From NCBI GenBank assembly GCA_016744515.1, contig JADGEF010000008.1:2849-39349 (forward strand): a stretch of DNA of 36,501 nt, given 5' to 3'. Under the pieces are notes generated by a model, which was not told where the DNA came from, did no database searches, and saw nothing but the letters and a program-made list of their open reading frames with translations. This document shows positions 36,411 to 36,501 of this stretch, in pieces (positions within the stretch are counted from its first letter, which is position 1; the number at the start of each line of letters is the position of its first letter). This DNA is from Marinifilaceae bacterium. GTDB lineage: Bacteria > Bacteroidota > Bacteroidia > Bacteroidales > Marinifilaceae. The translations under genes and the position numbers were made by a program.

Positions 36411-36501
36411 TTGTAGAATAATAAGAAGAGTGATATATCAGTTTAAGATTTGTCCCTACCAAAGGATAATTATTTTTCGAAACTTAAATACAGTTGCCAT
36501 G

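Larger units (their letters stand above)
35871..36498. other. Intergenic region at the right edge
   Basis: No ORF is visible in 630 bp. It carries two hairpins and a sigma-54 promoter, listed separately. The window ends with ATG (36499-36501), possibly the first codon of the next gene on the plus strand. Confidence 0.6.

Overview
The window reads as chromosomal DNA of a low-GC member of the Bacteroidota, probably a marine Marinilabiliales/Marinifilaceae-type bacterium. The sequence supports this with a fused SecD-SecF protein, a SusC/SusD pair with an ECF sigma factor and FecR-type anti-sigma factor, a metalloprotease ending in a type IX secretion sorting domain, HU-like DNA-binding and CarboxypepD_reg/outer-membrane-barrel families, and several TAnnTTTG promoter -7 elements. 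The genus is inferred and cannot be fixed from this window alone.

Left part (1-17.6 kb) is mostly housekeeping. Two near-identical 108-bp units, each ending in a strong terminator, look like tandem copies of a small RNA. A tRNA-Gly/tRNA-Leu pair with its own promoter and terminator follows on the minus strand, then mutS (minus). A saccharopine-dehydrogenase-family gene and a small lipoprotein gene sit on the plus strand. A minus-strand group follows: tatA, a Ca2+/Na+ antiporter, lolD-like ATPase, a TIGR02757-family gene and trmN6. Then come secDF, a retropepsin-like protein, a large TonB-receptor-like barrel protein, and mdh with its terminator.

Middle part (17.6-26.4 kb) is patchier. It holds a remnant of an IS4-family transposase with an intact YREK signature, an orphan multi-pass membrane protein, valS, and an apparently complete IS element of the ISNCY/IS1202 type with imperfect terminal inverted repeats and a possible 4-bp target duplication. 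A PH-domain-like protein with a doubtful N-terminus follows. Upstream of an HU-like gene is a regulatory array with an exact 22-bp period: three GATCATCTTCTA-type units, then three FNR-box-like palindromes.

Right part (26.9-35.9 kb) is one nutrient-uptake locus on the plus strand: ECF sigma factor, FecR-like anti-sigma factor, SusC with an N-terminal STN signalling domain, SusD, a surface-type lipoprotein with a Calx-beta-like region, then (after a terminator) a secreted M43 metalloprotease with a T9SS tag. With no glycoside hydrolase present and a protease beside it, a RagAB-like peptide/protein scavenging system is more likely than a polysaccharide locus. The last 630 bp contain two hairpins and a sigma-54 promoter with the full GG-N10-GC architecture pointing out of the window toward an ATG at its very end.
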